A DNA stretch of 22,860 nucleotides from an uncultured bacterium (GCA_903825265.1 CAIJZW010000050.1:1-22860); one strand, 5' to 3'. Positions 1 to 7,757 are shown, counted from the stretch's first letter. Program-made: numbers and translations. The notes: generated by a model not told the origin, from the sequence alone.

Positions 1-83
1 AAACAAATTATTTTATAAAAAAATGTCTGGCACCGGTTCTCGTCCCCTTCGTCCGAGGACTTTTTTTAGAATATAATTTGTTT
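1..83. repeat. Palindromic repeat element, copy A
   Basis: The outer arms at 1-23 and 61-83 are inverted repeats of each other with only two mismatches (both read AAACAAATTAT at the outer end and AAAAAAA at the inner end). The core at 24-60 contains CGTCCGAGGAC, and a small inner hairpin can form from CTCG/CGAG. The same core occurs at 18911-18946 and, reversed, inside tsaD at 2918-2950. The element begins 6 nt beyond the murE stop codon, so it would be transcribed as the murE 3' end and could act as a terminator. The left edge of the window may cut it. Confidence 0.75.
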
Positions 84-88
84 AATTT

Positions 89-1489
89 TTATTTTAAATA
101 TTTTTGTAACTCTTCCATATCATCAAAATGAGTCTGTACTCCATTAACTTCTTGATAATTTTCATGCCCTTTACCAGCAACTAAAACAAAATCTCCAGTA
201 TTAGCTAAGATACAAGCTTTCTCTATCGCATCATAACGATCAGTAATAATATAAACTTTACCTTCAAGATATAATCCATCTAAACCTTTCTTCATATCTT
301 CTAGTATATCTTCTGGTTTTTCAGTACGTGGATTATCTGACGTAAGTATAAGTATATCACTCATATCATAACCAATCTTGGCCATTATAGGACGCTTACT
401 TTTATCTCTATCCCCACCGCAACCAACAACAGTTATAATCTTGCCGTTTTTCTTCATATCATTTACAGTCTCTAGAACATTCTTAAGAGCATCTGGCTTA
501 TGAGCATAATCTACTATCCCAGTTACTCCATCTTCAGATTTTATATACTGAAATCTTCCGGGAACTGCTTCTAAATTTTTTATAATACTTATAACTTTTT
601 CTTTGTCCTGTTCAAGCGATATCGCAACTGCATATATTCCTAATAAATTATAAGCATTAAACTCTCCTATTAATTTTGATTCAAATCTTTTGTTAAAGTC
701 TGCAGATTTCTTTAGACTTAAAGTATAAGTATGCGCTTTAGTAGTACTTAACATATACTCACCCCGGTCGTCATCTATATTTGCAATAGCAAAACCATTC
801 ATAGAAATAATGTCGAAAAATCCTTTTTTGGCATCACAATAATTATCCATTGTTTTATGGTAATCCAAATGATCAAGTGATAAATTTGTAAATACACCAC
901 CAACAAAATGAAGACCTGAGATACGCTTTTCTGATACTGAATGAGAGGAAACTTCCATAAAACAATACTCACATCCTTCATCTACCATTCTTGCAAGTAA
1001 CTCATTGAGTGTTACAGCATCTGGAGTTGTACGATGAGCTTCTTCTGCTTTATCGTTTATTTTATTCACCACAGTACCGATAAGTCCTGCTTTGTATCCT
1101 AGATCTCGAAAAAGCTGATGAAGAAGAGTTGCAGTTGTTGTTTTACCACTTGTTCCAGTAACTCCTACAAGTTTCATTTTATGAGAAGGATTGTCATAGA
1201 AATTACTTGCAATCATTCCTACAGTACTATGAGTATCTGCAACTTTTACATAAGTGACACCTATTTTAAATTCCTTTGGATCTTTTTCGTAAATAATAGT
1301 CTTTGCACCTTTACTGATAACTTCATCAATAAAATTATGCCCATCTGTTATATTTCCTGACATTGCGACAAACAATGAATTCGGTTCAATAATTCTTGAA
1401 TCTAAGGATATAGAAGAAACTCGCACATCTATATTGCCATGAGTTTCTATTACTGTTATATCATTTAATAATTCATTAAGTATTTTCAT
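89..1489 (-). CDS. murE: MurE, UDP-N-acetylmuramoyl-tripeptide synthetase (meso-DAP-adding type)
   Basis: This cytoplasmic Mur ligase adds the third amino acid to UDP-MurNAc-L-Ala-D-Glu in peptidoglycan synthesis, using ATP. The N-terminal uridine-binding region carries SLDSR and FVAMSG. The ATP-binding loop GVTGTSGKTTT lies near residue 110, and the central domain contains HRTTPDA and MEVSSHS. The C-terminal domain has DNPRTEKPEDI with D385-N-P-R388; in this family DNPR marks meso-diaminopimelate selection, so a DAP-type wall is inferred. I place the start at the ATG at 1489, giving 466 aa and leaving 2 nt after the kinase stop. An in-frame TTG at 1507 would add six residues and overlap the kinase gene. 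It is the second gene of a two-gene minus-strand unit and has no promoter-like box of its own. Confidence 0.93.
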   Translation of the reverse strand: MKILNELLNDITVIETHGNIDVRVSSISLDSRIIEPNSLFVAMSGNITDGHNFIDEVISKGAKTIIYEKDPKEFKIGVTYVKVADTHSTVGMIASNFYDNPSHKMKLVGVTGTSGKTTTATLLHQLFRDLGYKAGLIGTVVNKINDKAEEAHRTTPDAVTLNELLARMVDEGCEYCFMEVSSHSVSEKRISGLHFVGGVFTNLSLDHLDYHKTMDNYCDAKKGFFDIISMNGFAIANIDDDRGEYMLSTTKAHTYTLSLKKSADFNKRFESKLIGEFNAYNLLGIYAVAISLEQDKEKVISIIKNLEAVPGRFQYIKSEDGVTGIVDYAHKPDALKNVLETVNDMKKNGKIITVVGCGGDRDKSKRPIMAKIGYDMSDILILTSDNPRTEKPEDILEDMKKGLDGLYLEGKVYIITDRYDAIEKACILANTGDFVLVAGKGHENYQEVNGVQTHFDDMEELQKYLK

Positions 1490-1491
1490 AA

Positions 1492-2070
1492 TTATGAATT
1501 TAGCCAATTATTATATTCTCTTATAACCTCTCTAGAAACTTCTTCCAATGGAATTTCTTTTGTATTTATAACGAGATTAAAATTATCAGGTGAAGTATGA
1601 TCTTCTATCCCATACAAATCTTTATATCTTTTTCTTTCACTTATTAACCTATCAGTTATTTTTTCAATAATACTTTCTTTGTCATTAAAAGAACCTGTGG
1701 CTTCTTTACTTCTGTTTGGATTATTTTCTTTATCTTTTAAAATTCTTTCTGATGCAGTCTCAGGATCAAGATCAAGAAAAACTTTAAATGAATCTGGAAT
1801 AAAATGAAAACCAAGCCTAGAATCAAGAACAATGTTTTCCATTTCTCCTATCTCTATATTTCGATCATCTAATTTTTTATCAATAGAAGGATCAGTTTCA
1901 GCTATTATATTTAAATCGCCAAGAGATATTCCTCTATCGTCAGCAATAGCTCGCATAAAATCCCCAGTAGAGTAATGAGTGTAATCTAAAATATCTGCAA
2001 CTTTTTTAGCTGTGGAAGATTTACCACTTCCAAGCTTTCCTGCAATAGTAATGATATGCTTTTTATTCAT
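1492..2070 (-). CDS. Cytidylate kinase-like P-loop nucleotide kinase
   Basis: This 192-aa P-loop kinase resembles the archaeal-type or cytidylate-kinase-like family, which phosphorylates (d)CMP. The Walker A loop GKLGSGKSS spans residues 11-19. It is followed by YSTGDFMRAIA, matching the STGDxxR substrate-binding segment of CMP kinases. Other visible features are DSRLGFHFIPDSFKVFLDLDPETASERI, in two adjoining parts, and a basic lid segment NPNRSKEA. A dephospho-CoA kinase or other small NMP kinase is possible but less likely given STGD. It is the first gene of an operon with murE. Its ATG sits 6 nt after an extended -10 box with no Shine-Dalgarno site, which suggests a leaderless mRNA. The start is well fixed by that box and by the P-loop position. 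Confidence 0.82.
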   Translation of the reverse strand: MNKKHIITIAGKLGSGKSSTAKKVADILDYTHYSTGDFMRAIADDRGISLGDLNIIAETDPSIDKKLDDRNIEIGEMENIVLDSRLGFHFIPDSFKVFLDLDPETASERILKDKENNPNRSKEATGSFNDKESIIEKITDRLISERKRYKDLYGIEDHTSPDNFNLVINTKEIPLEEVSREVIREYNNWLNS

Positions 2071-2076
2071 GAACTT

Positions 2077-2085
2077 ATTCTACCA
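2077..2085 (-). promoter_or_regulatory. Extended -10 promoter of the kinase-murE unit
   Basis: On the minus strand this reads TGG-TAGAAT, then AAGTTC, then ATG. No -35 box lies at the usual distance; TTGACT upstream is only 11 nt from the -10. The 6-nt gap puts the predicted +1 on the A of the start codon. Confidence 0.65.
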
Positions 2086-2112
2086 TAAACAATAGTCAAA
2101 TAAAAACCCTTA

Positions 2113-2121
2113 TGTTATAGT
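2113..2121 (+). promoter_or_regulatory. Extended -10 promoter of tsaD
   Basis: Reads TGT-TATAGT, then ATTTTT, then ATG at 2128. It is divergent from the kinase promoter within a 57-nt spacer. The 6-nt gap predicts a leaderless tsaD transcript, and no -35 consensus or Shine-Dalgarno site is visible. Confidence 0.65.
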
Positions 2122-2127
2122 ATTTTT

Positions 2128-3438
2128 ATGAGAATACTTGCAATAGAGACCTCCTGTGATGAGACAGCTATTTCATTAGTTGATGTTAGAAAGGAAGGTA
2201 AAAATACAAAATTCAAAATACTTGGAAATGAAGTCTCTTCTCAAATTGCTCTCCATACACAATATGGAGGTGTTTTCCCTATGATGGCTAAACGTGAACA
2301 TGGTAAAAATATTATTCATATTCTAGAAAAAGTTTTAAAAGAAGCAAAAATGCATTCTCTTAATAAGAAGCCCCAGCCAAATATAAAATTAGAAAATAAA
2401 ACAAAAAAACTATTAGATAGAGAGAACGAGATACAAGACAGATGGAGTGATATTATGCCGTTCATAAAAAAGCCCAAAATAGACGTTATAGCTGTTACCA
2501 CAGGTCCAGGACTAGAACCTGCTCTTTGGGTTGGTATTAGTTTTGCAAAAGCACTTAGTACTTACTGGAACATACCAATAGTAAAAGTAAACCATATGGA
2601 AGGTCATGTGTTTTCAATATTTCCAAAAAAGACAAAAAATTTTACAGTCGAAATAGAAAATAAAATGTTCCCAATGCTCTCCTTATTGGTTTCTGGTGGA
2701 CACACTGAACTTGTACTTGTGAAAGAAGGACCTGCCTCGCCTACGAGTCAAGGCGGGGTGAAGTATAAAAAAATAGGACAGACTCGTGATGATGCTGCGG
2801 GAGAAGCTTTCGATAAAGTAGCCCGCATGCTTGGACTTCCATATCCAGGAGGACCAGAGATTTCAAAATTAGCAAATATTGAAAGGTCTAGCTCCAGCAA
2901 ATTATTTAAATTTTCAGGTCCTCGGACGAAGGAGGACGAGGAGCCAGACCATGAAAATTCAAATAATTCGCTTCCGCTTGTATCTCTACCTCGACCAATG
3001 ATCTATTCAAAAGATTATGATTTCTCTTTCTCTGGATTAAAAACAGCAGCCCTTTATCTAATACGTGACCTAAAAATAAAAAATCCAAATATTTTAGATG
3101 ACATAAACATAAAACAAAAAATTGCTTGCGAATTTGAAAATGCTGTAGTGGAAACTCTAGTCTATAAAACAATCAAAGCTATTAAACAACATAAAATTCA
3201 AACTCTTATCGTAGGAGGTGGAGTTTCTGCAAATAAATATTTACAAGAAGAAATGGATAAAAAAGTCAAAAAACTTAAAAAATCAGACTTCCTAAATACT
3301 AAAGCTTATTTCCCTTCCAAAACTCTCACAGGCGACAATGCTCTTATGATTGCCATAGCTGGATACTATCAAGCTAAAAACAAAAAGTTTGTAAAAAATA
3401 TAAATAAAATAAAAGCGGAAGGAAATTTATCTTTATAA
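2128..3438 (+). CDS. tsaD: TsaD, tRNA N6-adenosine threonylcarbamoyltransferase, with two in-frame insertions
   Basis: This is the catalytic subunit that transfers threonylcarbamoyl to A37 of ANN-decoding tRNAs (t6A). It has the ASKHA-fold start RILAIETSCDETA, the metal-binding H156-M-E-G-H160, SLLVSGGHTELV, TRDDAAGEAFDKVARMLGL, YPGGPEISKLA, DFSFSGLKTA, VGGGVSANKYL and TGDNALMIAIAGYY. At 436 aa it is about 100 aa longer than the E. coli protein. The excess lies in a roughly 40-aa stretch after residue 73, in residues 201-211 (encoded by a GC-rich hairpin) and in residues 257-281 (encoded by a palindromic repeat found elsewhere in the window). All catalytic motifs are intact and the frame is open, so it is probably functional. 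A TsaC homologue that supplies its substrate lies at 19601-20167. Confidence 0.95.
   Translation: MRILAIETSCDETAISLVDVRKEGKNTKFKILGNEVSSQIALHTQYGGVFPMMAKREHGKNIIHILEKVLKEAKMHSLNKKPQPNIKLENKTKKLLDRENEIQDRWSDIMPFIKKPKIDVIAVTTGPGLEPALWVGISFAKALSTYWNIPIVKVNHMEGHVFSIFPKKTKNFTVEIENKMFPMLSLLVSGGHTELVLVKEGPASPTSQGGVKYKKIGQTRDDAAGEAFDKVARMLGLPYPGGPEISKLANIERSSSSKLFKFSGPRTKEDEEPDHENSNNSLPLVSLPRPMIYSKDYDFSFSGLKTAALYLIRDLKIKNPNILDDINIKQKIACEFENAVVETLVYKTIKAIKQHKIQTLIVGGGVSANKYLQEEMDKKVKKLKKSDFLNTKAYFPSKTLTGDNALMIAIAGYYQAKNKKFVKNINKIKAEGNLSL
2735..2758 (+). repeat. GC-rich hairpin insertion inside tsaD
   Basis: CCTCGCCT (2735-2742) pairs with AGGCGGGG (2751-2758), with one T-G wobble, around the loop ACGAGTCA. 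It encodes part of residues 201-211 (GPASPTSQGGV), which sit between the SGGHTELV and GQTRDDAAGEAF motifs where TsaD proteins normally have a short link. The composition is much more GC-rich than its surroundings. Confidence 0.55.
2897..2971 (+). repeat. Palindromic repeat element, copy B, in frame within tsaD
   Basis: The outer arms 2897-2917 and 2951-2971 are inverted repeats with three mismatches (GCAAATTATTT against GCGAATTATTT at the ends). The core on the plus strand, GTCCTCGGACGAAGGAGGAC, is the reverse complement of the cores of copies A and C. The 75 nt are a whole number of codons and encode residues 257-281 without a stop. Confidence 0.78.
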
Positions 3439-3445
3439 TAAAATA

Positions 3446-3454
3446 TGCTATATT
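3446..3454 (+). promoter_or_regulatory. Extended -10 promoter of the valS unit
   Basis: Reads TGC-TATATT, then TTATAT, then ATG at 3461. It lies in the 22-nt gap after tsaD, which suggests valS-prsW-hsp20 can be transcribed independently and without a leader. Confidence 0.6.
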
Positions 3455-3460
3455 TTATAT

Positions 3461-5644
3461 ATGAATGAACCCAATATTGACCCTAAATTATTAAAACCAT
3501 ACGACCCGAAAGAAACCGAAGATCGTATTTATAAACTATGGGAAGAAAGTGGATTTTTTAATCCTGATGTTTGTATTGAAAAAGGAATTACAGATAAAGA
3601 CGCAGAAACTTTTTCCATGGTTTTACCTCCCCCAAACGTTACAGGAACTCTACACATAGGACATGCTTCAATGCTTACTATTGAAGATATAATGGTTCGT
3701 TTTGCTCGTATGCAAGGTAAGCGTACTCTCTGGCTTCCAGGAACAGACCATGCAGCTATTGCCACACAATCAAAAGTAGAAAAGATTTTAGAAAAAGAAG
3801 AAGGAAAAAGAAAAACTGATTTAGGAAGAGAAGAATTCTTAAAAAGAGTAAATAAATTTGCACAAGAAAGTCATGACACAATAATCAACCAATCTAAAAA
3901 AATGGGTGCCTCTCTAGATTGGTCACGTGAAGCTTTTACTCTAGATGATAAAAGAAATTTTGCAGTACGTACAGCATTTAAAAAAATGTATGACGATGGA
4001 TTAATATATCGTGGGCACAGAATTGTAAATTGGGACCCAAAAGGTCAGACAGTTATTTCTGATGATGAAATAGTTTACGAAGAAAGAAAGGCAAAATTTT
4101 ATACATTTAAATATGGAAAAGACTTCCCTATTTCTATATCAACAACCCGTCTTGAAACAAAAGTCGGAGATGTTGCTGTTGCTGTAAATCCCACAGACGA
4201 AAGATATAAAGAATTCGTTGGTAAAACTTACATAATAGAAGACTTTTGTGGCGTTAAACTTGAGATTAAAGTTGTGGCAGATAATGCGGTAGAAAAAGAA
4301 TTTGGAACTGGTGCCTTAGGAGTAACTCCTGCCCACTCTCAAATAGATGCTGAGATAGCAATAAGACACAATCTTCCTACAAAACAAGTAATTAATGAGT
4401 TTGCTAAAATGACAGTAGAAGATGAAAGAATTTTAAATAAAAAAACAACAGAAGTCAGAACTATAATTGCCGAGTGGTTAAAAAATGAAGGACTTCTTGA
4501 AAAAGAAGAAGAAGTTGACCAAAATGTTTCTACGGCTGAAAGAACGGGTGGAATAATAGAACCATTACCAAAACTACAATGGTTTATAAATGTAAACAAA
4601 CCAATCAAAGACAGAAATGACAAAACATTGAAAGAATTAATGCTTGATGCTGTTCGAAGTAAAGGAATAAATATAATTCCTGACCGATTTGAAAAAATAT
4701 ACTTTAATTGGATTGAAAACCTTCGCGACTGGTGCATATCTCGTCAAATATGGTACGGACATAGAATACCTGTTTGGTACAAAGGTGAAGAAATTTATTG
4801 CGGAATAGAAGCCCCAAAAGAAGAAGGCTGGATTCAAGACGAAGATACTCTCGATACTTGGTTCTCTTCTGGTCTATGGACGTTCTCAACTCTCGGATGG
4901 CCAGACTTAAATGCTCCTGATTTTAAAACTTACCACCCAACAAGTATGCTTGAAACAGCACATGATATTATATTTTTCTGGGTGGCTCGTATGATACTTA
5001 TGAGTACTTACATATTAGGAGTTGTTCCATTTAAAACAGTATATCTACAGGGAGTCGTAAGAGATGCTCAGGGACGAAAGATGAGTAAATCTCTTGGTAA
5101 TGCCATGGATCCACTAGAAGTATCCGGAAAATATGGAACAGATGCTGTACGAATGTCACTAATTATTGGAACTGGCCCGGGTAATGATACTAAAATGTCT
5201 GAAGATAAAATACGTGCGTATAAAAATTATGCAAATAAACTTTGGAATATAACTCGCTTTATATTAAGTAGTACTGAAAAAATAAAATTTGATGAAAATT
5301 TTTCTAATTATTCAGAGAAAGATATAGAGCTAAAAAAAGAAAGATATGAACTAATAGTAGAAATTACAAAAGAAATGGAGGAACATAAATTTTATCTAGT
5401 GGGAGATAAAATATACCAATACACATGGTCACGTTTTGCAGATATAATACTAGAAGAAAGTAAAGAAATATTTAATAATGGAACAAAAGAAGAGATAATA
5501 TCTAGAAAACAATTTCTATTAGAAACATTAAATATACTACTAAAAGTCCTTCACCCTTTCATGCCATTCGTTACAGAAGAAATATGGAGTCTAGTACCAG
5601 AAGATAATAAAAAATTATTAATGGTAGAAAAATGGCCTCAATAA
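3461..5644 (+). CDS. valS: Valyl-tRNA synthetase (short form)
   Basis: This class Ia synthetase charges tRNA-Val. It shows PPPNVTGTLHIGHA with HIGH at residues 65-68, LPGTDHAAIATQ, the CP1 editing region with STTRLET and GTGALGVTPAH, the segment RQIWYGHRIPVWY, DTWFSSGLWTFSTLGWP, and the KMSKS loop at residues 540-544. An anticodon-binding helical domain follows and the protein ends at FVTEEIWSLVP plus about 20 residues. At 727 aa it lacks the C-terminal coiled-coil arm present in typical enzymes of about 880 aa. The segment between RIPVWY and DTWFSS is also short, without a visible zinc ribbon. The reading frame is intact, so this looks like family-level streamlining, not a truncation. Confidence 0.96.
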   Translation: MNEPNIDPKLLKPYDPKETEDRIYKLWEESGFFNPDVCIEKGITDKDAETFSMVLPPPNVTGTLHIGHASMLTIEDIMVRFARMQGKRTLWLPGTDHAAIATQSKVEKILEKEEGKRKTDLGREEFLKRVNKFAQESHDTIINQSKKMGASLDWSREAFTLDDKRNFAVRTAFKKMYDDGLIYRGHRIVNWDPKGQTVISDDEIVYEERKAKFYTFKYGKDFPISISTTRLETKVGDVAVAVNPTDERYKEFVGKTYIIEDFCGVKLEIKVVADNAVEKEFGTGALGVTPAHSQIDAEIAIRHNLPTKQVINEFAKMTVEDERILNKKTTEVRTIIAEWLKNEGLLEKEEEVDQNVSTAERTGGIIEPLPKLQWFINVNKPIKDRNDKTLKELMLDAVRSKGINIIPDRFEKIYFNWIENLRDWCISRQIWYGHRIPVWYKGEEIYCGIEAPKEEGWIQDEDTLDTWFSSGLWTFSTLGWPDLNAPDFKTYHPTSMLETAHDIIFFWVARMILMSTYILGVVPFKTVYLQGVVRDAQGRKMSKSLGNAMDPLEVSGKYGTDAVRMSLIIGTGPGNDTKMSEDKIRAYKNYANKLWNITRFILSSTEKIKFDENFSNYSEKDIELKKERYELIVEITKEMEEHKFYLVGDKIYQYTWSRFADIILEESKEIFNNGTKEEIISRKQFLLETLNILLKVLHPFMPFVTEEIWSLVPEDNKKLLMVEKWPQ

Positions 5645-5656
5645 GAATTAAAAAGC

Positions 5657-6370
5657 ATGAATGAACTAACAAAAGATCCAAATACAATTATATACGCGAT
5701 ACTAGGAGGAGTAGCTCCTGCTATTTTATGGTTATGGTTTTGGTTCTTCCAAGAAGATAGAGACGAACCTGAACCAATAGGACTTATAATTGTGACTTTC
5801 ATTTTAGGGGGAATTCTTGTTCTAGTTGCTATGTGGTTAGAGAAATATTCTATGAATTTTATTAAAGATAATACCACTCAAACAATCGTTTGGGCAGGCA
5901 TAGAAGAAATATTAAAACTAATTGGAGTTTCATTTATAATATTTGGGAATAATATAATACGACAACCAATAGACTACCCTATGTATTTTATTGCAACTGC
6001 TTTAGGATTCGCTGCTTTTGAAAATGTTTTATATCTTATAAAACCATTAAGTACAAGCGATAGTATCGTCGGAATGCTTACTGGTAATTTAAGATTTCTA
6101 GGTTCTACCCTACTTCATGCGATAGCAAGTTCGATGATAGGAAGCGCCCTCGGACTATCTTTTTATTTAAAGCAAAATAGAGTAATTTACTTTTTTATAG
6201 GAATAATTTTTGCCATAGTGTTGCATAGTGTCTTTAATTTTTTTATAATGAAAGGAAGCGGTGAAAATTTCCTTTCTGTGTTTGGATTCTTATGGGTCGT
6301 CGCCATTATTAACATACTTATATTTGAGAAATTAAAACGTATGGGTGCAAGTCAAAACGCTGCCTCATAA
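5657..6370 (+). CDS. PrsW-family intramembrane metalloprotease
   Basis: This 237-aa integral membrane protein of the PrsW/CPBP type has about seven hydrophobic segments. The characteristic motifs are FFQEDRDEPEP (residues 30-40), E83-E84-x-x-K87 in GIEEILKLIG, F121-E122 in FAAFENVLYL, H154 in LLHAIASSMIG, and H190 with N194 in LHSVFNFF. The paired glutamates and later histidines are the expected metal ligands in the membrane. Known PrsW proteins cleave membrane proteins such as anti-sigma factors; the substrate here is unknown. The start ATG lies 12 nt after the valS stop and the hsp20 start lies 9 nt beyond its own stop, so it is the middle gene of a three-gene unit. No promoter-like box precedes it. 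Confidence 0.88.
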   Translation: MNELTKDPNTIIYAILGGVAPAILWLWFWFFQEDRDEPEPIGLIIVTFILGGILVLVAMWLEKYSMNFIKDNTTQTIVWAGIEEILKLIGVSFIIFGNNIIRQPIDYPMYFIATALGFAAFENVLYLIKPLSTSDSIVGMLTGNLRFLGSTLLHAIASSMIGSALGLSFYLKQNRVIYFFIGIIFAIVLHSVFNFFIMKGSGENFLSVFGFLWVVAIINILIFEKLKRMGASQNAAS

Positions 6371-6379
6371 AAATTACAT

Positions 6380-6883
6380 ATGAAAAAAAGATCATTTTTA
6401 GAACGTCTTACAGGTAGTATTAACTTAGAAGACCAAGAAGAATCACTAGATTCAAAAGAAGAAATTACTTCTAAAAAAATTAACTTAAGAAGTAAAAATA
6501 TAGGAATTTTAGATGAAGATGAAACTAAAGATTCCAAAGAAGACGAAGAACAAGAAGCAGAACTTACTATAGACTTATACCAAACAGCTAATGAAATAAT
6601 AGTTCAAGCAATGATAGCAGGAGTTCATCCAGATAATCTATCTATAAATATAACTCGTGATACTATTTCTGTTTGTGGAAAAAGAGAAGAAAATCATTCA
6701 ATAAACAAAGAAAATTATTTTGTTCAAGAACTTTACTGGGGAACATTTTCAAGAACTATTACCCTCCCAGAAGAAGTTAATCCAGAAGAAGCTGAAGCAA
6801 TAGAAAAACATGGACTTCTAATAATTAAACTACCAAAGATAGATAAGAACAAAGAAACAAAATTAAAAGTTAAATCAATATAA
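6380..6883 (+). CDS. Hsp20 / alpha-crystallin small heat shock protein
   Basis: This 167-aa protein has a charged, acidic N-terminal arm (about residues 1-50, rich in Glu, Asp and Lys) and an alpha-crystallin domain from about residue 53 to 160. The domain starts with LTIDLYQTANEIIVQAMIAGV, includes DNLSINITRDTISVCGKREE and RTITLPEEVNPEEAEA, and ends with the conserved pattern HGLLIIKLPK. Such proteins bind unfolding proteins without ATP and form oligomers in the cytoplasm. A clear C-terminal I-x-I tail is missing; the protein ends LKVKSI. It is the last gene of the valS-prsW-hsp20 unit and is followed 4 nt later by a strong hairpin. Confidence 0.92.
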   Translation: MKKRSFLERLTGSINLEDQEESLDSKEEITSKKINLRSKNIGILDEDETKDSKEDEEQEAELTIDLYQTANEIIVQAMIAGVHPDNLSINITRDTISVCGKREENHSINKENYFVQELYWGTFSRTITLPEEVNPEEAEAIEKHGLLIIKLPKIDKNKETKLKVKSI

Positions 6884-6887
6884 ATAC

Positions 6888-6924
6888 TTACTAAAAACCC
6901 AAGCATTGCTTGGTTTTTTAGTAA
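6888..6924. terminator. Terminator after hsp20
   Basis: A 17-bp stem with one mismatch (arms 6888-6904 and 6908-6924) surrounds the loop ATT. The GC-rich tip CCAAGC/GCTTGG is flanked by an A-run on one side and a T-run on the other, so it could terminate in either direction. It separates the valS unit from the isolated unit that follows. Confidence 0.85.
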
Positions 6925-6954
6925 TACAAGATATGTATACATTATTCGATTTAC

Positions 6955-6982
6955 TTGACATTTTACTTAAATAGTGTATAAT
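6955..6982 (+). promoter_or_regulatory. Consensus sigma70-type promoter
   Basis: TTGACA at 6955-6960 and TATAAT at 6977-6982 are both perfect hexamers, with a 16-nt spacer. It is the only promoter in the window with a full -35 and -10 match. It implies a start near 6989 and a leader of about 135 nt before the next gene. Confidence 0.85.
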
Positions 6983-6988
6983 ATATAA

Positions 6989-7123
6989 GTATAGTTAGTT
7001 CTTTAAAAATATTCTTGATTTTTATACCTTGATTGAGGTAGGCATTTTGGGCGATAGTGTTGAATTATTTCCTAAAATGCCTCCCTCGCATAAGCGTTGA
7101 ATTGGGGTTAAAAATTAAAAAAA
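6989..7123 (+). promoter_or_regulatory. Structured 5' leader of the two-gene unit
   Basis: The predicted leader holds a small hairpin (TAAAAAT at 7004-7010 with ATTTTTA at 7018-7024) and a 12-bp stem (AGGCATTTTGGG at 7040-7051 with CCTAAAATGCCT at 7071-7082, one G-U pair). The 10-mer AG(T/C)GTTGAATT occurs in the loop at 7056-7065 and again at 7093-7102, after the stem. It matches no riboswitch class that I recognise. There is no obvious Shine-Dalgarno site; GGGG at 7104-7107 is about 16 nt from the start codon. Confidence 0.5.
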
Positions 7124-7753
7124 TTGAAAAATGAAGAAAACTCAGCACTCCTTGAAGGTCAAGGACTGTTGGAACAACTAAGAACAAATCTTGCTGGCAA
7201 AAATGGTTATGTTTGGTTAGAAGCCTTAAAAAAATTTAACCGCCAAGAAATACCAACATGGAATGCGCCAGCTGATTGGAAGATTTGGGGAACTCTATCA
7301 AATGGGTATTTCAAATCTGTTGATCACGTAAAGCGTACGTTAGAAGCAAATGGAATGGAGATTTGGGGTCGTGCCGAAACTATGGCAAGAAGACTTCGTT
7401 TCGGAAATTTCAAGCCTTACGGTGTTGATATTGTAATGGTAGATATTATTGATTTGGGATTTGATGAAAATCAAGAAGTATCTTTCAAGGAAATTAACAA
7501 GGCTGCTAAAAAGAAAGGCCTAGAGGAATGTACACCATATGATGCGTTTGAAATAAGGCTAAAATTTAATGACCAGCCAATTCAAAAACGTAATGATGAA
7601 TTCTATGTAGTGGTTATGAGCACAATAAAAGGAGGAGTATTCCATATAATGAATACTGGAGGACATCTAGTAATTGGAAGTCTCTATCCTAATTCTGACA
7701 CTATGTACAATAAGCATTCAAAGTTTTTCTTTCGTTTAATCTCTAAAAAGTAG
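7124..7753 (+). CDS. Conserved hypothetical protein, 209 aa
   Basis: I do not recognise a named function. The protein is soluble, with no signal peptide or membrane segment. The segment WKIWGTLSNGYFKSVDHVKRTLEANGMEIWGRAETM, in adjoining pieces, together with FDENQEVSFKEINKAAKKKGLEECTPYDAFEIRLKFNDQP, resembles from memory a hypothetical family of about 200 aa seen in CPR and other genomes. Those proteins share a tryptophan-rich start, a central LGF...A..LGLE-C-P...LRL-Y-DQP pattern and a beta-rich end. The start must be the TTG at 7124: an in-frame stop lies at 7109, no ATG or GTG lies between, and the nearby ATG at 7131 is out of frame. It is the first gene of an isolated unit, with the next gene 4 nt downstream. 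Confidence 0.75.
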   Translation: MKNEENSALLEGQGLLEQLRTNLAGKNGYVWLEALKKFNRQEIPTWNAPADWKIWGTLSNGYFKSVDHVKRTLEANGMEIWGRAETMARRLRFGNFKPYGVDIVMVDIIDLGFDENQEVSFKEINKAAKKKGLEECTPYDAFEIRLKFNDQPIQKRNDEFYVVVMSTIKGGVFHIMNTGGHLVIGSLYPNSDTMYNKHSKFFFRLISKK

Positions 7754-7757
7754 AGCT

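Noticed and set aside
1490..1507. TTG start for murE giving 472 aa
   Set aside because: It would overlap the kinase gene; the ATG at 1489 directly follows the kinase stop and gives a normal N-terminus.
2094..2099. TTGACT as a -35 box for the kinase-murE promoter
   Set aside because: It lies only 11 nt from the -10 box, too close for normal sigma70 contact; the extended -10 explains the site better.
2897..2971. The tsaD palindrome as an insertion sequence or transposon remnant carrying a transposase
   Set aside because: It is too short to encode anything and has no detectable target duplication; at most it would be a non-autonomous palindromic element.
2906..3172. An 88-aa minus-strand open frame inside tsaD
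   Set aside because: It is antisense to conserved TsaD motifs, with no promoter or recognisable domain.
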